Shown: positions 35,934 through 44,528 of the stretch, in pieces
Layout: every line of letters begins with the position of its first letter
Numbering within the stretch: position 1 is the first letter of the stretch
Assembly: GCF_007859315.1 (NCBI RefSeq)
Contig: NZ_VOHA01000016.1
Coordinates: 102,778-166,777 of the forward strand
Direction of reading: 5' to 3'
Source: Reyranella sp. CPCC 100927
Lineage (GTDB): Bacteria > Pseudomonadota > Alphaproteobacteria > Reyranellales > Reyranellaceae
Length of the DNA stretch: 64,000 nucleotides
Program-made: the position numbers and the translations under genes
The notes under the pieces: generated by a model
What the model was told of the DNA's origin: nothing
Database searches by the model: none
The model's input: the letters and a program-made list of their open reading frames with translations, nothing else

Positions 35934-36116
35934 GTGATTGTCGACGTTGTGGTCGAAGGTGAGATCGTCGCGACCTATCCCTTCGACAACGGGATGATCA
36001 GCAAGCATACGCCGGTCGATTTCATTGCGCGGGAAGCCAAGCTGTGCGCCATCGAGGATGGCTATCTCACGCCGGAAAGAGCCAAACGGGCGAGCATCAG
36101 CGTTCGCCAGCCATGA
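35934..36116 (+). CDS. Small protein encoded between nrdA and nrdB
   Basis: A 60-residue frame starts at GTG 35934 with GGAGGG perfectly placed upstream, and ends 17 bases before nrdB. The product begins MIVDVVVEGEIVATYPFDNG and contains a Cys at residue 38. No known domain is recognised. The strong ribosome site and the operon position argue that it is made; a role linked to ribonucleotide reductase is inference. Confidence 0.65.
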   Translation: MIVDVVVEGEIVATYPFDNGMISKHTPVDFIAREAKLCAIEDGYLTPERAKRASISVRQP

Positions 36117-36133
36117 TGATGGGATAAGGTCAA

Positions 36134-37093
36134 ATGTCGCTTCTCGACGCCAAGCCGATCTACAAGCCGTTCCGCTACCCCTGGGCCTATGACGCGTGGC
36201 TGACGCAGCAGCGCATCCACTGGCTGCCGGAGGAAGTGCCGCTGGCCGATGACGTGAAGGACTGGCGCAACAAGCTCAGCGAGAGCGAGCGGCATCTGCT
36301 GACGCAGATCTTCCGCTTCTTCACCCAGGCCGACGTCGAGGTGAACAACTGCTACATGAAGCACTATTCGCGGATCTTCAAACCGACCGAAGTGCAGATG
36401 ATGCTGGCAGCCTTCTCGTCGATGGAGACGGTGCACATCGCGGCCTACTCGCACCTGCTGGACACCATCGGCATGCCGGAGGCGGAGTACTCGGCCTTCC
36501 TGCGCTACAAGGAGATGAAGGACAAGTACGACTACATGCAGGCCTTCAACGTCGAGTCGAAGGAAGACATCGCCAAGACGCTGGCGGTGTTCGGTGCCTT
36601 TACCGAGGGCCTGCAGCTGTTCGCCAGCTTCGCCATGCTGTTGAACTTCCCGCGCTTCAACAAGATGAAGGGCATGGGCCAGATCGTCTCGTGGTCGGTG
36701 CGCGACGAGAGCCTGCACTGCAACTCGATCATCCGGCTGTTCCGCACGTTCGTGTCGGAGAACCCCGAGATCTGGACCGAGGAGCTGCGCCGCGAGATCT
36801 ATATCGCCTGCTCGACCATCGTCGATCACGAGGATGCCTTCATCGACCTCGCCTTCGAGATGGGCGCGATCGAGGGCATGAATGCCGAGGACGTGAAGCG
36901 CTACATCCGCTTCATCGCCGACCGGCGGCTCACCCAGCTCGATCTGCAGCCGATCTATCGCGTGGAGAAAAATCCGCTGCCGTGGATCGATTTCATGCTC
37001 AACGCGGTCGAGCACACCAACTTCTTCGAGAACCGCGCCACCGAGTATTCACGCGCCTCGACCCGCGGCACCTGGGACGAAGCCTTCAGCTAA
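36134..37093 (+). CDS. nrdB: Ribonucleoside-diphosphate reductase beta subunit
   Basis: The radical-generating subunit, 319 residues. Diiron ligands are present: Asp in FTQADVEV, Glu and His in SMETVHIAAY, Glu in AFTEGLQLF, and Glu/His in RDESLHCN. The Tyr four residues after the first His (HIAAY) sits at the position of the radical tyrosine, so class Ia-type chemistry is likely. It is the third gene of the nrd operon; a GC-rich hairpin follows it. Confidence 0.94.
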   Translation: MSLLDAKPIYKPFRYPWAYDAWLTQQRIHWLPEEVPLADDVKDWRNKLSESERHLLTQIFRFFTQADVEVNNCYMKHYSRIFKPTEVQMMLAAFSSMETVHIAAYSHLLDTIGMPEAEYSAFLRYKEMKDKYDYMQAFNVESKEDIAKTLAVFGAFTEGLQLFASFAMLLNFPRFNKMKGMGQIVSWSVRDESLHCNSIIRLFRTFVSENPEIWTEELRREIYIACSTIVDHEDAFIDLAFEMGAIEGMNAEDVKRYIRFIADRRLTQLDLQPIYRVEKNPLPWIDFMLNAVEHTNFFENRATEYSRASTRGTWDEAFS

Positions 37094-37107
37094 GGGGTTG
37101 ATCCCTA

Positions 37108-37167
37108 CCCCGCCAGCGGGGAAGGTACGGAAAGGTTCCTCCCCGCCGCGGGAGCCTCCGCGAGGCT
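37108..37167 (+). terminator. Tandem hairpins after nrdB
   Basis: CCCCGC/GCGGGG (37108-37121) and AGCCTC/GAGGCT (37153-37167) are perfect short stems in the gap before eipB. No U-tract is seen; they could be terminators or a degenerate intergenic repeat. Confidence 0.4.
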
Positions 37168-37172
37168 GCCTG

Positions 37173-37982
37173 ATGTTGATGTGCCGTTTCATGATTGCCG
37201 GATCTGCGGCATGCGTCCTGGCGGCGGTCGGGGCGCATGCCGCCGACATCCAGGGCCACGCCGCGAGCTATCAGGTCACGGTCGAGAAGCCGCCGGAGAA
37301 CACCAAGGTGACCGGCCAGGTGTCGACCACCCTGAGCAAGGCTTGCGACGGTTGGCGCTACAGCAGTGCGCTGTTCTACACCATCGAGCGCGGCACGCGC
37401 GGCAACGTGAAATCGGACTCCTTCCAGGAAGGAATGAAGTTCACCGAGGCGCTCGGCGGCACCACGCTGCAGTACGAGGGCCGCTATCACGTCGGCGGCC
37501 GCGGCGAGGAGGCCAGCGGCGCGGCGACGCTGGGGGCCGACCGGTCGGGCATCCTGGACGTGAAATCCGACAAGCTTCCCCGCAAAGTCGAACTGCCGGC
37601 GGCGACAGTCCTGCCGATCGCGCTGAGGGGCCAGCTGATCGATGCACTGAGCAACGAGGATCCCGCGCGGGCGCGCGGCCCGTTTTCGTTTCGCACCATC
37701 GAGCTGGGGCGGTTCTACGTTTCGATCGACCTGACGCTGGCGCGCGTCGCGGCCCTGCCGGCGCTCAAACCGCCGGCGCCGCGCGTCGGTTCGCCGCTTC
37801 TGCAGAAGCGCGCCTGGACGCTGAAGCAGACATCCAAGACGCTGACCGAATGGATGGAGTCGACCTTCGAGCTGCACGAAAGCGGCGTGATCACGCGCTT
37901 TACGTTTCAGCGCGACGGCATCGTCTGGCGCGCCGACCTCAAGGAGCTGAACACCTTCGCCACTCCCCAGTGCGGTGGGTGA
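37173..37982 (+). CDS. eipB: Cell-envelope integrity protein EipB-like (DUF1849)
   Basis: From ATG 37173 the 269-residue product has a signal peptide (FMIAGSAACVLAAVGAHAAD) and matches the EipB pattern: HAASYQVTV start, SKACDGWRYSS with a conserved Cys, and a C-terminal ATPQC Cys that in Brucella EipB forms a disulfide with it. EipB is a periplasmic beta-spiral protein needed for envelope integrity. The upstream open frame from 37098 is repeat-derived. The gene stands alone. Confidence 0.88.
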   Translation: MLMCRFMIAGSAACVLAAVGAHAADIQGHAASYQVTVEKPPENTKVTGQVSTTLSKACDGWRYSSALFYTIERGTRGNVKSDSFQEGMKFTEALGGTTLQYEGRYHVGGRGEEASGAATLGADRSGILDVKSDKLPRKVELPAATVLPIALRGQLIDALSNEDPARARGPFSFRTIELGRFYVSIDLTLARVAALPALKPPAPRVGSPLLQKRAWTLKQTSKTLTEWMESTFELHESGVITRFTFQRDGIVWRADLKELNTFATPQCGG

Positions 37983-37994
37983 GACCTCGGGCGT

Positions 37995-38798
37995 TCACAC
38001 CACCTCGACCCGTGCATCGAGAGCACCGTTAGCGGCCAGCCAGCGCTCGACGGCGTGCACGGTGACAACCGAATAGCGGTTGTTGTGCCCGTCGGCGCGC
38101 GGATGATCGTCGAAGCGCACGTTCGCCTTGAAGCTGCCGCCGATCCGTTCCAGGCCCGAGAAGCGCACGACGTGCGGCTGGAACCGGGTCTGTTGCAGGT
38201 GATCGATCGCCGTCTCGCGATCACCATCCATGGCACCGATCTGCGCCAGCGCCAGGTTCTCCAGCACGAACTGATTGGAGTTCTGGTAGGAGGTGGCAAA
38301 CGGATAGGCGAGCATGCTGTAGCGCGGCTGATGCAGATCGCACGCCGCGCCGGTAGCCAGGCGAACAGCCAGTCCCGCCCGTACCGCCGGGCTGGGGACC
38401 AGCACCAGTGCGTTGTAGTGCAGTGGTTCATCCAGGAAGAAATTCATCAGCCCCTGCCGGTACAGGCACGAGGCCGGTCCGCAATCGTTCAGCACATGCA
38501 CCACCTGCCAGCGGCCGGCGGGATCATCGCGCCAGGCGATGCCGGCATGGGTCCAGCTGATGCCATGCCGGCTCAGGTCGGAGCCGACGCGGGCGATGAT
38601 GGCGACCTCGACTCCGGTCTTGTCGAGGGCGCGCTCCAGCCGCTTTGCGGCGGCGGCGGCAGACGCCACCTTGTCGATCGAGCAGGCGCCGTCGGCACAG
38701 GCGAGTTCACTTGCCCGGGCCGGCAATGTCCCCGGAACAAGGCTCGCGACCGCGGCCGCAACCGCGCCCAGCGCCTCAATGAAGCGCCAGCGTGTCAT
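37995..38798 (-). CDS. DUF2145 exported protein
   Basis: With ATG 38798 the product is 267 residues with an export signal (FIEALGAVAAAVASLVPGTLPARA). The mature part shows the DUF2145 blocks RVGSDLSRHGISWTHAGIAW, VVHVLNDCG and LYRQGLMNFFLDEP. The His and Cys of these blocks suggest a papain/NlpC-like hydrolase, which is inference. Its first 23 bases overlap the end of the upstream exported-protein gene. Confidence 0.8.
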   Translation of the reverse strand: MTRWRFIEALGAVAAAVASLVPGTLPARASELACADGACSIDKVASAAAAAKRLERALDKTGVEVAIIARVGSDLSRHGISWTHAGIAWRDDPAGRWQVVHVLNDCGPASCLYRQGLMNFFLDEPLHYNALVLVPSPAVRAGLAVRLATGAACDLHQPRYSMLAYPFATSYQNSNQFVLENLALAQIGAMDGDRETAIDHLQQTRFQPHVVRFSGLERIGGSFKANVRFDDHPRADGHNNRYSVVTVHAVERWLAANGALDARVEVV

Positions 38799-39252
38799 GA
38801 CGTACGAGGTGTCCCTGGTCATCGCTGGTCACGAAGGCGAGCACACGGCCATCCTTGTGCAGAATGGTGCCGGCTTCCGTGGCCGTCGCCCCGACAGCAT
38901 CGCCGGCGCGCAGACCAACGGCGGCGACAGCCTTCGCCGGTACGGCGAAACTGGCCTGCACCGCGCTGTCGGAGTCGCGCAGCACCAGGGTAGCAACCCC
39001 ACCCGTGATGACAACGCCGGCCGCCGACCATGTCCCGGCCCGGCTCAAGGCGGTGGCGCTATCCTGCAGGGACACATCCGTCTCCCGGCTGGCCGACCGC
39101 AATGACGACAGCTCGACGGCCGAACCGGCAATGATGGGAAAACCCACGGCCGAGAGCGCCGCCACGCTCCGCGCCTGGGCCGGCGGCGGCCCGGACAGAA
39201 TGCCGGACACGACCGCGCCCAGCGCAGCCAGCCGGAAATAGGGAAGCACCAT
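38776..39252 (-). CDS. Small exported protein upstream of DUF2145 gene
   Basis: ATG 39252 has AAAGGAGG at ideal spacing and gives 158 residues with a signal peptide (LAALGAVVSGILSGPPPAQA). The mature part is Ala/Ser/Val-rich and probably beta-structured (GVVITGGVATLVLRDSDSAV). The family is unknown to me. It overlaps the DUF2145 start by 23 bases, so the two are co-translated and probably act together in the periplasm. Confidence 0.7.
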   Translation of the reverse strand: MVLPYFRLAALGAVVSGILSGPPPAQARSVAALSAVGFPIIAGSAVELSSLRSASRETDVSLQDSATALSRAGTWSAAGVVITGGVATLVLRDSDSAVQASFAVPAKAVAAVGLRAGDAVGATATEAGTILHKDGRVLAFVTSDDQGHLVRHDTLALH

Positions 39253-39357
39253 CACTGCCTCCTTTAATGATCAATCGCTCATAATTTAATGAGTCGACGC
39301 TCAGAGTCAAGGCAATAGATCAGGTGACCGATATGTTTTTCCAGGCGGAATTCTGAC

Positions 39358-40425
39358 CTACAAGGTATCGCCCAGGCAGATCCCCAACCCGCGGGCCGTG
39401 CGGACCAGGGGCCCATGCGGGTCGACGACGCTGGGGACGGCGACGACTTCCTCCAGCGGCACGTCGATGACCTCGCGGTTCCACCACGCCACCATGCGGC
39501 CGGTGCGGCCCTGGGCCACCAGGTCGACGGCATGCACGCCCAGCGCCGAGCCCAGCAGCCGGTCTTCGGCGTTGGGCACGCCACCGCGCTGCACGTGCCC
39601 CAGCACGGTGACCCGCGTTTCCGCCCCGGTGACCCGGCCCAGTTCGACGGCGAGCCAGTGGCCGACGCCACCGGCGGCCTGGATCACGTCGCTATCGACG
39701 CCAGCCGGCTGCGCCGCCTCGGCCGCCACCACCAGCGCGAAGTTGCGGCCGGCCACGCGCAGGTCCTTCACGTGCCGGGCCACTGTCGGCAGGGTCCAGG
39801 TGATCTCCGGGATCAGCACCACGTCGGCGCCGCCCGCCACGCCGGCGGCGATGGCGATATGGCCGGCGTCGCGGCCCATCAGTTCCAGCACCATCACCCG
39901 GTCGTGGCTGGCCGCCGTCGGCTGCAGCCGGTCGAGCGCCTCGGTGGCGGTGGCGACCGCAGTGGTATAGCCGACGGCGCGCTCGGTGCGCGCCACGTCG
40001 TTGTCGATGGTCTTGGGAATGCCGACAAAGGGAATCCCGCCCTGCAGCGCCAGCCGCGACAGGATCTTGAGGCTGCCGTCGCCACCGACACCGATCAGGG
40101 CATCGAGATCGAGCGCATGGAAGCCCTCGACGATTTCCTCGGAGCGATCCTTCAGACTGCCGTCGGGCATCGGAAAGGCGAAGGGATCGCCCTTGTTGGT
40201 GGTACCCAGCACCGTACCGCCCAGCCGCAGCAAGGCGGTGTCGTCATGCTCGGGCTTCAGCTCCTCGACCTCGACGGGCCGGGCCAACAGCCCGTGCGTA
40301 CCCTTGCGGATGCCGACGACATCGAAATCATAGCCATGGTGCGCGCGGCGGACCACGGCACGGATGACGGCATTCAGGCCGGCGCAATCGCCGCCGCTGG
40401 TGAGAAGACCGATCCGCTTGCCCAT
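39358..40425 (-). CDS. pfkA: 6-Phosphofructokinase, mixed ATP/PPi-type signature
   Basis: Phosphorylates fructose 6-phosphate in glycolysis. The 355-residue product has the phosphate-binding LTSGGDCAGLNA, the donor motif GVGGDGS (114-118), PKTIDND (137-143), and substrate motifs MGRDAGHIA and GHVQRGG. Gly117 is the ATP-type residue whereas Lys138 is the residue of PPi-dependent enzymes (ATP enzymes of the E. coli type have Gly), so donor preference is uncertain. ATG 40425 chosen. Monocistronic. Confidence 0.92.
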   Translation of the reverse strand: MGKRIGLLTSGGDCAGLNAVIRAVVRRAHHGYDFDVVGIRKGTHGLLARPVEVEELKPEHDDTALLRLGGTVLGTTNKGDPFAFPMPDGSLKDRSEEIVEGFHALDLDALIGVGGDGSLKILSRLALQGGIPFVGIPKTIDNDVARTERAVGYTTAVATATEALDRLQPTAASHDRVMVLELMGRDAGHIAIAAGVAGGADVVLIPEITWTLPTVARHVKDLRVAGRNFALVVAAEAAQPAGVDSDVIQAAGGVGHWLAVELGRVTGAETRVTVLGHVQRGGVPNAEDRLLGSALGVHAVDLVAQGRTGRMVAWWNREVIDVPLEEVVAVPSVVDPHGPLVRTARGLGICLGDTL

Positions 40426-40544
40426 CGGCAATTCTCCGTCACGCGGCACACCTGGTGAACGGATGGGCGCCGCCGTCGCTCAACACCTAGCACGATGACT
40501 CCGGCGCGCGAACCGTCAGGCGACGATGTTGCACATGGGCTGTC

Positions 40545-41276
40545 TCATGCCCAACCGCCGGCATGTGGCAGGACATGGCCGGTGACAAAGCCGGCGCCCT
40601 CGGAGATCAGGAAGCAGATGGTGGCGCCGATCTCCTGCGGCTTGCCGAGGCGGCCCAAAGGAATCTGCGCCGTCATGCGCGCCATCGCTTCCTTGTTGGC
40701 GAGCAGCTGGGGTGGAAAATAATCGGGGTTCTCGACATAGTTCGAGCCCAGGCCGTTGACCGTGATCTGGTCCTTGCCCAGTTCCTTGGCCAGCGACGAC
40801 ACCAGCCCGTTGGCGGCGGCGCGCGCCGAGACGTACATCGAATAGTTGGCAATGCCGCGCATCGGCGCCGCCGAGGACACGAACAGGATGCGGCCGTAGC
40901 CCTGCTGGCGCATCAGCGGTGCGATGTGTTGCGTGAGCGCGAAGGGCCGCACCACCATGGTCTCGAACGCCGCGCGGAATTCATCGAGCTTGGCTTCGCC
41001 CAGCGGCGCGCGCGTAGCCGGCCAGGCATCGTTGTTGACCAGCGCATCGATGCGTCCTTGCGCCTTCACGGCAGCACCGATGTCCACCGGCGTCTGTGCC
41101 GCCAGCGCCGTGCTGCCCTTGAACTCCTTCTCCCATGCCTTGCGCCTGTCGGCGTCGACAAAGCTCTCGTCAGCAACCAATACCTTCGCACCCTCACCCA
41201 GCGCCGCGGCGGTGGCGGCGCGGCCGGCAAATTTGGTGACGTTACTGATCAGCACGACGCGGTCTTTCAAGAGCAT
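40545..41276 (-). CDS. SDR-fold protein with halohydrin dehalogenase signature
   Basis: From ATG 41276 (AAAGGAACC upstream) the 243-residue protein has an SDR fold, but the usual TGxxxGxG cofactor motif is replaced by SNVTKFAG (11-18) and the catalytic set is Ser135-Tyr148-Arg152 in the exact spacing S-x12-Y-x3-R, with Arg in place of the SDR lysine. These are marks of halohydrin dehalogenases, which convert vicinal haloalcohols to epoxides without NAD(P). Other matching blocks are ADESF, LVNND, RPFAL and SNYVENPDYFPP. One motif position is Ser instead of Thr. Activity is inferred. Confidence 0.7.
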   Translation of the reverse strand: MLLKDRVVLISNVTKFAGRAATAAALGEGAKVLVADESFVDADRRKAWEKEFKGSTALAAQTPVDIGAAVKAQGRIDALVNNDAWPATRAPLGEAKLDEFRAAFETMVVRPFALTQHIAPLMRQQGYGRILFVSSAAPMRGIANYSMYVSARAAANGLVSSLAKELGKDQITVNGLGSNYVENPDYFPPQLLANKEAMARMTAQIPLGRLGKPQEIGATICFLISEGAGFVTGHVLPHAGGWA

Positions 41277-41343
41277 GCACGGTTCCTTTCGGTGATCGCA
41301 AAGGCTAGCACGCGCGCGGCGCAGCCGATAAGGTCGCTCTGTC

Positions 41344-42645
41344 ATGAGCCGCAGCATTGCAGTCATCGGTGCCGGACCGTCGGGCTTCTATGCCGTCGAC
41401 GGACTGGTGCGCGCCTTGCCCGACGCACGGATCGATATCATCGACCGCCTGCCCTGCCCCTATGGCCTGGTGCGCTATGGCGTTGCGCCGGATCACCAGG
41501 GCACCAAGGCCGTGCAACGGCAGTTCGAGCGCCTGCTGGCGAAGCCCATCGTGCGCTTCATCGGCAATGTCGAGGTCGGCCGCGACGTCGCCATCGCCGA
41601 TCTCGCGGCGTTGTACGATGCGCTGATCATCGCCACCGGCTGCAGCCGCGATCGGCGGCTCGGCATTCCGGGCGAGGACCTGGCGGGCGTCGTGGGTTCC
41701 GGCGCGTTCGTCGGCTGGTACAACGGCCACCCCGATTTCGCAGAGTTGGATCCGCTGCGGCCCGACATGCACACGGTGGCCGTGATCGGCGCCGGCAATG
41801 TCGCCATCGATGTCGCGCGCGTGCTGGCCAAGACGGCGGATGAGATGGTGAAGTCCGACATCGCGCCGCATGCCGCGGCCGCCATCGCCGGGCTCGATCT
41901 CACCGAGATCAGCCTGGTCGCCCGCCGCGGCCCGGCCGATGCGAATTTCACCGGCAACGAGCTCGCCGAAATGAGCCGGCTGGCCGCATTCCAGGCCACC
42001 GTGCAGAGCGAGGTGCTGGACGGCGTGACGGCGCCCGACAGCGATCCGGCGCCCGAGCGCATGCGCAAAGCCAAGAACCTCGAGCTCCTGCGCAGCTTCG
42101 CGGCCGCCGACACGCCACGCCGGCTGCGCTTCCAGTTCTGGGGTATGCCCGTCGCGCTGCACGGCGTCGACGGCAAGGTCCGTGAACTCGAACTGGCCGA
42201 TACCCGGCATCCCGAACGACGTTGGCGCCAGCCCGCCGATCTGGTGGTGACGTGCATCGGCTACGATCCGTCGCCCCCTGTGGGACTGCTGCTGGAGCGC
42301 GGCCATATCGCGCATGACGACGGCCGCGTGCGCGACCTGCCCGGTGCCTACGTTGTCGGCTGGGCCAAGCGCGGCCCGACGGGCGTCATTCCAACCAACC
42401 GGGCCGATTCACTGGCGCTGGTGAAGGTGGTGGTCGACGATCTCGCAGCTCCGCCAGCTTCGGAGAAGGCTGGACCAGGGGGACTAGACGCGCTGCTGAG
42501 TGCACGCGGGGTCCGGATCGTCGACAGCGCGGCATGGCGGCGCATCGAAACGGCGGAGAATGCGGCCGGCCAAGCCGAGGGACGGCCGCGCGTGAAGCTG
42601 GGAACATGGCGCCTGCTTGAGCAGGCCGCCCACGGCGAGCCCTGA
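41344..42645 (+). CDS. FAD-dependent ferredoxin-NADP reductase (adrenodoxin reductase/FprA-like)
   Basis: A 433-residue enzyme with an FAD-binding GAGPSGFYAVDGL at the N-terminus, PYGLVRYGVAPDHQGTK, a second nucleotide site GAGNVAIDVARVL, and the C-terminal GWAKRGPTGVIPTNRADS. These are standard for adrenodoxin-reductase-type proteins, which pass NADPH electrons to ferredoxins that feed P450s or other oxygenases. The gene is divergent from the halohydrin dehalogenase-like gene with 67 bases between starts. The ferredoxin partner is not adjacent. Confidence 0.92.
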   Translation: MSRSIAVIGAGPSGFYAVDGLVRALPDARIDIIDRLPCPYGLVRYGVAPDHQGTKAVQRQFERLLAKPIVRFIGNVEVGRDVAIADLAALYDALIIATGCSRDRRLGIPGEDLAGVVGSGAFVGWYNGHPDFAELDPLRPDMHTVAVIGAGNVAIDVARVLAKTADEMVKSDIAPHAAAAIAGLDLTEISLVARRGPADANFTGNELAEMSRLAAFQATVQSEVLDGVTAPDSDPAPERMRKAKNLELLRSFAAADTPRRLRFQFWGMPVALHGVDGKVRELELADTRHPERRWRQPADLVVTCIGYDPSPPVGLLLERGHIAHDDGRVRDLPGAYVVGWAKRGPTGVIPTNRADSLALVKVVVDDLAAPPASEKAGPGGLDALLSARGVRIVDSAAWRRIETAENAAGQAEGRPRVKLGTWRLLEQAAHGEP

Positions 42646-42650
42646 GGCCT

Positions 42651-44528
42651 TCACGTATCGAGTGCTGAAGACTCGAGGCACGCGACGATGGCCGCACGCA
42701 ACGCCGCCACATCGTCATGATCCACCAGCGTCGTTCCCGGCTGTTGCATCAGGCCGCAGGCCGTGGAGGCGATGACGGGGATGCCCACGGCCTGCGCGCG
42801 CAACAGAGCGCGTGGCTGATGTTCGATGATGGCCGGCAGGACAACACCGGCCAGCCGGTCAGGCCAGGCCGGACCATCGAGGGTACGAACAGCGATGTCA
42901 CCCCAGAACCGGCTGGTGTCCTCGCGCGCGCGGCCGGCGACGAGCAGGTCGACATCCAGCCCCTGCAGCGCCTCGCGCAACGCATAGACACCCTTGCGCC
43001 CCAGCGGTGAGGCGGGAAACAGCAGCGTACGGCCGCCGGGCACGCGCCGCGTCACCGATCGCGGCTGCACCCACGGCAAGAGGACCGCCTGCTCGCCCAG
43101 CAGGCCGGCGAGCCCAGCATGGGGCGTGTACAGGCGATCGGCGGCGGCGAGCGCTGATGCCTCGGCATCAACGATGTCTGGCGGCGCGCGGAAGTCACCC
43201 AAGGTGGGGCTCCCCGGATGCGCGCGCAGCGCATCGTCCAGGCGCGCCTGCAGCTCGGCGAGCGGCCAGCGTTCCATCAGCACGTCGAATGTCCGGCCCT
43301 GGAGACAGCCCAGTTGCCACAGATGCGGCAGCAGGGACTGGCTGACCACGAGATGGGTGGCGATGTAGGGAAGATGCCGGGCGTAGGTCTCGGCGAGTCG
43401 GCGATCGTAGGTCAGCGCCAGAGTCTGGATCGCACGGCCCTGGGCGGATTGCCGCCGCGATGCGATAGCCCGCGCCAGCGCCACCCTTGTCGCGCGGACC
43501 TCGCGGCCGGGCGACGCAGGCCACGCATAGCGCCGGGCGAGGGGTCCGCGCATGGGCAGGAACAGCGTGTCGGCGGGGCCCGCCTGTTCCTGGAACACGG
43601 CGGCATATTCCGGCCAGCACGCGTCGATCAGCCAGGCTGCCCGATGTGCCGGCGACAGGCCGGGCCTTGGCACATGACGAAAGCAAGAGACCTGCCCGCA
43701 GCTGACACAGTCATGGACGGTGCTCTGCGGCGCCGAGGACGGTGGTGTCTGCGTCTCATCGGCGCCGCCGATGCCGCGAAAGCGGATGTCGAGATCGACG
43801 TCGGTCATCCGCGCCTCGATCCGGAAGGCATGGCGGCTGCGAAAGCGCAGATCGACGTAGTTCCAGAACACCGTCGCGTCGCGACCCTGGACCGCACGCG
43901 ATCCCGGCACCACGCGGCTGTGCGCGTGGCGTTCGACGATCTCAAAGCCGGCGCCGAGCGCGGTGTCATAGAGTGCGTTCGACAACTGGCACAAGCCGCC
44001 GCCGACGGTACTGATCATGCAGCCCTCGCGCAGCTCGCGACCGGCGACGAACCCCCGTCGCCGCGTGGCGCGGCCAATCTGCCGCCAGAAGCTGAAGACG
44101 GCGCCGGCCGGGATCTCGATCCCGTCAAGGCCGCGCAGCGCAACCCGCAGATTCTGGACCTTGCCCGCCGTCAGGGCCCATTCCTGCGGATCCGATCCGG
44201 CGGACCAGAGCGGCGATCGTGACTGTGCGATGACCGGGGCGTCGATCAGGGATGTGCCGACAGGATGCCGTTGCAGCGGCACGTCGACGGTGGCGTCCCG
44301 CCAACGGCGCCGGATCCGCAGCAGCGTCGCCTTGAGCCGGAACAGAGCCGCTTCCGGTCGCGTCGGCACCGCGCGCCGGGCCTCGGCGGCGATGGACGGA
44401 AAGAGAGCGTCGTGAGAGTCGACCATGCCGGAAGCACCCGCGGGTCGCGCAGGTTGTTCTATCGTCGCGGCGGGAATATGGCGCTTGTGCGCAACGTTGA
44501 TGCGCGACAGCACCGGGCGAGAGATCAC
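42651..44528 (-). CDS. VanW-domain protein fused to a glycosyltransferase-like domain
   Basis: The 625-residue product has a VanW/G5-associated domain at about 115-250 (GAVFSFWRQIGRATRRRGF, GGGLCQLSNALYDTAL), a cysteine cluster C-x2-C-x4-C at 274-282, and a C-terminal region (about 295-620) that reads as a GT-B glycosyltransferase, with a nucleotide-sugar-type end (AVGIPVIAS, GTTLVDHDDVAALRAAI). GTG 44528 overlaps the upstream hydrolase stop (GTGA), which suggests coupling; ATG 44426 is an alternative. Function is unknown; a surface-glycan role is inference. Confidence 0.7.
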   Translation of the reverse strand: MISRPVLSRINVAHKRHIPAATIEQPARPAGASGMVDSHDALFPSIAAEARRAVPTRPEAALFRLKATLLRIRRRWRDATVDVPLQRHPVGTSLIDAPVIAQSRSPLWSAGSDPQEWALTAGKVQNLRVALRGLDGIEIPAGAVFSFWRQIGRATRRRGFVAGRELREGCMISTVGGGLCQLSNALYDTALGAGFEIVERHAHSRVVPGSRAVQGRDATVFWNYVDLRFRSRHAFRIEARMTDVDLDIRFRGIGGADETQTPPSSAPQSTVHDCVSCGQVSCFRHVPRPGLSPAHRAAWLIDACWPEYAAVFQEQAGPADTLFLPMRGPLARRYAWPASPGREVRATRVALARAIASRRQSAQGRAIQTLALTYDRRLAETYARHLPYIATHLVVSQSLLPHLWQLGCLQGRTFDVLMERWPLAELQARLDDALRAHPGSPTLGDFRAPPDIVDAEASALAAADRLYTPHAGLAGLLGEQAVLLPWVQPRSVTRRVPGGRTLLFPASPLGRKGVYALREALQGLDVDLLVAGRAREDTSRFWGDIAVRTLDGPAWPDRLAGVVLPAIIEHQPRALLRAQAVGIPVIASTACGLMQQPGTTLVDHDDVAALRAAIVACLESSALDT

